Source: CAYTAP01 sp964435775 | Lineage (GTDB): Bacteria; Planctomycetota; Phycisphaerae; Tepidisphaerales; Tepidisphaeraceae | NCBI GenBank assembly: GCA_964435775.1 | Contig: CAYTAP010000159.1 | Location: forward strand, 1 to 7,063 | DNA: 7,063 nt | Direction: 5' to 3' | In this document: in pieces, positions 5,798-7,063 of the stretch | How the letters are laid out: each line of letters opens with the position of its first letter | Numbering within the stretch: position 1 is the stretch's first letter | Notes under the pieces: generated by a model | The model's input: only the letters and a program-made list of their open reading frames with translations | The model's database searches: none | What the model was told of the DNA's origin: nothing | Translations under genes and position numbers: made by a program

Positions 5798-6586
5798 ATG
5801 TTGAGCAAGGAACAAGTGGCGTTCTATCACGAGCGCGGGTGGCTGCACATTCCGCGTGTCTTTTCACCGGAGGAGACCCGGCAATTGCAGGAGGCCCTTG
5901 ACTGGGTGATCGGCAACTGGGCGGTGAAAGACAAGGGATGGAGCGGTCCATGGCGACAGAAGTACATGGATGAGATCACGGAGAAAAAGAGCAAGCTGAT
6001 CGCCTTGCACGACCTGCAATATTATTCGCAGGCGTGGATGTCGGCCGTCACCAATCGCCGGGTGGCCGAGGCAATGCATGATTTACTGGATGGCCCGGTG
6101 GAGTTTCATCATTCCACGCTCCATGTGAAGCCGCCGGGGTCGGGGCATCCGTTCCCGATGCACCAGGATTGGCCGTTCTATGAGCACACTGACGGGAGAT
6201 ATGTCGATGTACTCGTCCATCTGGACGACACGCGGCATGAGAATGGCGAGATCCGGTTTCTCGAGGGTTCGCACAAGCGGGAAAAGATCAAGCATGTGAC
6301 CGAGACGGCGACCGGGCCTTGTACGCCGCATTTGCCGGTGGACGAGTACAGGCTGGAGGACACGGTGCCTGTCCCGGCCAAGGCCGGCGACCTGGTGCTG
6401 TTCAACATCTACACCATTCACGGTTCATACATCAACACGACCGACAAGATGCGTCGCTTGGTGCGCGTGGGGTATCGGCATCCGGAGAATCGTCAGATGG
6501 CGGGGCAGAGCTTTGGTCGGCCCGGCTGGATGGTGTGGGGCCAGCGCGAACGCGGCGACGGAGACGCGCCCTTCAAGTTGGAATAG
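5798..6586 (+). CDS. Phytanoyl-CoA dioxygenase (PhyH) family Fe(II)/2-oxoglutarate oxygenase
   Basis: A 262-residue non-heme iron oxygenase of the PhyH family, which hydroxylates small molecules using oxygen and 2-oxoglutarate. The opening LSKEQVAFYHERGWLHIPRV (2-21) is the typical PhyH N-terminus. The iron triad is H122-x-D124 (MHQDW) and H208 (TIHGS). R219 lies 11 residues after H208, the same spacing as the 2-oxoglutarate-binding arginine of human PhyH. The strand NGEIRFLEGSHK (149-160) and AKAGDLVLFN (194-203) fill the jelly-roll core. All catalytic residues are present, so it should be active. The substrate is unknown; family members act on acyl-CoAs, amino acids and secondary metabolites, and no biosynthetic genes lie next to it. 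No signal peptide is seen. A GAGG Shine-Dalgarno (5788-5791) lies 6 bases before the ATG. It stands alone on its strand and converges on the lipoprotein gene 88 bp downstream. Confidence 0.9.
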   Translation: MLSKEQVAFYHERGWLHIPRVFSPEETRQLQEALDWVIGNWAVKDKGWSGPWRQKYMDEITEKKSKLIALHDLQYYSQAWMSAVTNRRVAEAMHDLLDGPVEFHHSTLHVKPPGSGHPFPMHQDWPFYEHTDGRYVDVLVHLDDTRHENGEIRFLEGSHKREKIKHVTETATGPCTPHLPVDEYRLEDTVPVPAKAGDLVLFNIYTIHGSYINTTDKMRRLVRVGYRHPENRQMAGQSFGRPGWMVWGQRERGDGDAPFKLE

Positions 6587-6674
6587 CCGGGCGTCTGCGC
6601 TTTCTGCGGGACGATGAGGAGTACATCGCACCATCGCGCCCGCCGCGCGTGGGTGTGGTGGCGTATAATCGCAA
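6587..6674. other. Convergent intergenic spacer, no clear terminator
   Basis: These 88 bp lie between the stop codons of the PhyH gene and the lipoprotein gene. I looked for a GC-rich hairpin followed by a T-run in either direction and found none. Termination here may be factor dependent. Confidence 0.4.
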
Positions 6675-7016
6675 TTACGGCTCTGCAATCGTGATTCGAT
6701 GCGCGATCAGGATTGTCGTGTCGCCCCGTTCGATGCGCTGACGCTGTTGCAATTGACCCGCGATGTTCACTTCATGATTCTCCGCGGCGGCGGCTTGTTT
6801 CTTCACGAGTGCAACATCGACTTCATAAAGCTCTCGCCCGGAGGCATCGACCAGGCTCCAGCCGGTGTGCTCGCCGCCGATGGCCATCTGCCCGGAGACG
6901 AGGACGCCGCTGTAGAGACGCTCGGGCGCTGGCTGCGTGGATGACGACTCGTCAATTGATGTGGCGCATCCGACCAGCGCGGTTGCAACAATCGCAAGGA
7001 AAAGCCAGTTCATCAT
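6675..7016 (-). CDS. Small putative lipoprotein, function unknown
   Basis: A 113-residue protein with an N-terminal hydrophobic segment (residues 3-16) ending in a lipobox, L14-V-G-C17. It should therefore be lipidated on C17 by the Lgt/Lsp pathway and anchored in a membrane. The n-region (MMNW) lacks the usual lysine or arginine, which lowers certainty a little. After a Ser/Pro-rich linker (19-33) comes a compact, strand-rich part: YSGVLVSGQMAIGGEHTGWS, LVDASGRELYEVDVAL, EVNIAGQL and TILIAHRITIA. The alternating strands and glycines resemble a small OB-like barrel, but this is only a pattern judgement. No catalytic motif is seen and I do not recognise the family. A GGGAG Shine-Dalgarno lies 7 bases before the first ATG, favouring it over the adjacent second ATG. 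The promoter is probably beyond or at the window edge. A 12-bp palindrome (TCCTTCGAAGGA, 7038-7049) lies just upstream. Confidence 0.8.
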   Translation of the reverse strand: MMNWLFLAIVATALVGCATSIDESSSTQPAPERLYSGVLVSGQMAIGGEHTGWSLVDASGRELYEVDVALVKKQAAAAENHEVNIAGQLQQRQRIERGDTTILIAHRITIAEP

Positions 7017-7063
7017 GCGTGGGCTCCCAAACAGGTGTCCTTCGAAGGAACGATGGGTCGGGC

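Noticed and set aside
1..7063. CRISPR array, tRNA or rRNA gene, transposase, phage or defence genes
   Set aside because: Scanned for repeats with regular spacers, RNA gene landmarks and such proteins, and found none.

Overview
The window looks like bacterial chromosome of moderately high GC, most likely from a planctomycete-like organism. That placement is an inference from the overall flavour of MnmG, the CobA-HemD fusion, the PilZ protein and the PhyH-family enzyme, and no phylogeny was possible. A run of ten N at 3594-3603 shows the sequence is a draft scaffold.

Layout. Positions 1-177 hold a palindromic repeat (copy A), an 8-bp-arm inverted repeat, and a -10 box placed so that transcription would begin at or next to the start codon of the first gene. 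A calcineurin-like metallophosphoesterase follows (178-1065, +). It converges with 11 bp between stops on a minus-strand cluster that reads, in transcription order: a fused uroporphyrinogen-III C-methyltransferase/uroporphyrinogen-III synthase (4962-3317), a 65-aa two-helix membrane protein (3307-3110) and the tRNA-modification flavoprotein MnmG (3047-1077). Upstream of that cluster lies copy B of the palindromic repeat (5045-5128), then a PilZ-domain protein (5538-5188, -). A 259-bp divergent intergenic region separates PilZ from a PhyH-family Fe(II)/2-oxoglutarate dioxygenase (5798-6586, +). The dioxygenase converges on a small lipoprotein of unknown function (7016-6675, -).

How the genes relate. 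The fused enzyme closes hydroxymethylbilane to uroporphyrinogen III and methylates it to precorrin-2, the entry to siroheme and cobalamin. It may be co-transcribed with the small membrane protein and mnmG. PilZ points to cyclic-di-GMP signalling. The other genes are apparently independent housekeeping or accessory functions. I see no defence system, CRISPR array, transposase or RNA gene.

Most notable. (1) mnmG carries two arrays of four 7-bp units (AAGGATG), in opposite orientations, both translated as extra loops of the enzyme. In the array whose perfect form would contain a TGA stop, one substitution turns exactly that codon into glycine. (2) The N run breaks hemD only artificially: merging the GAGC found on both sides restores a continuous 543-codon fusion. 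(3) A palindromic repeat with a conserved one-sided tail occurs twice, in opposite orientations.
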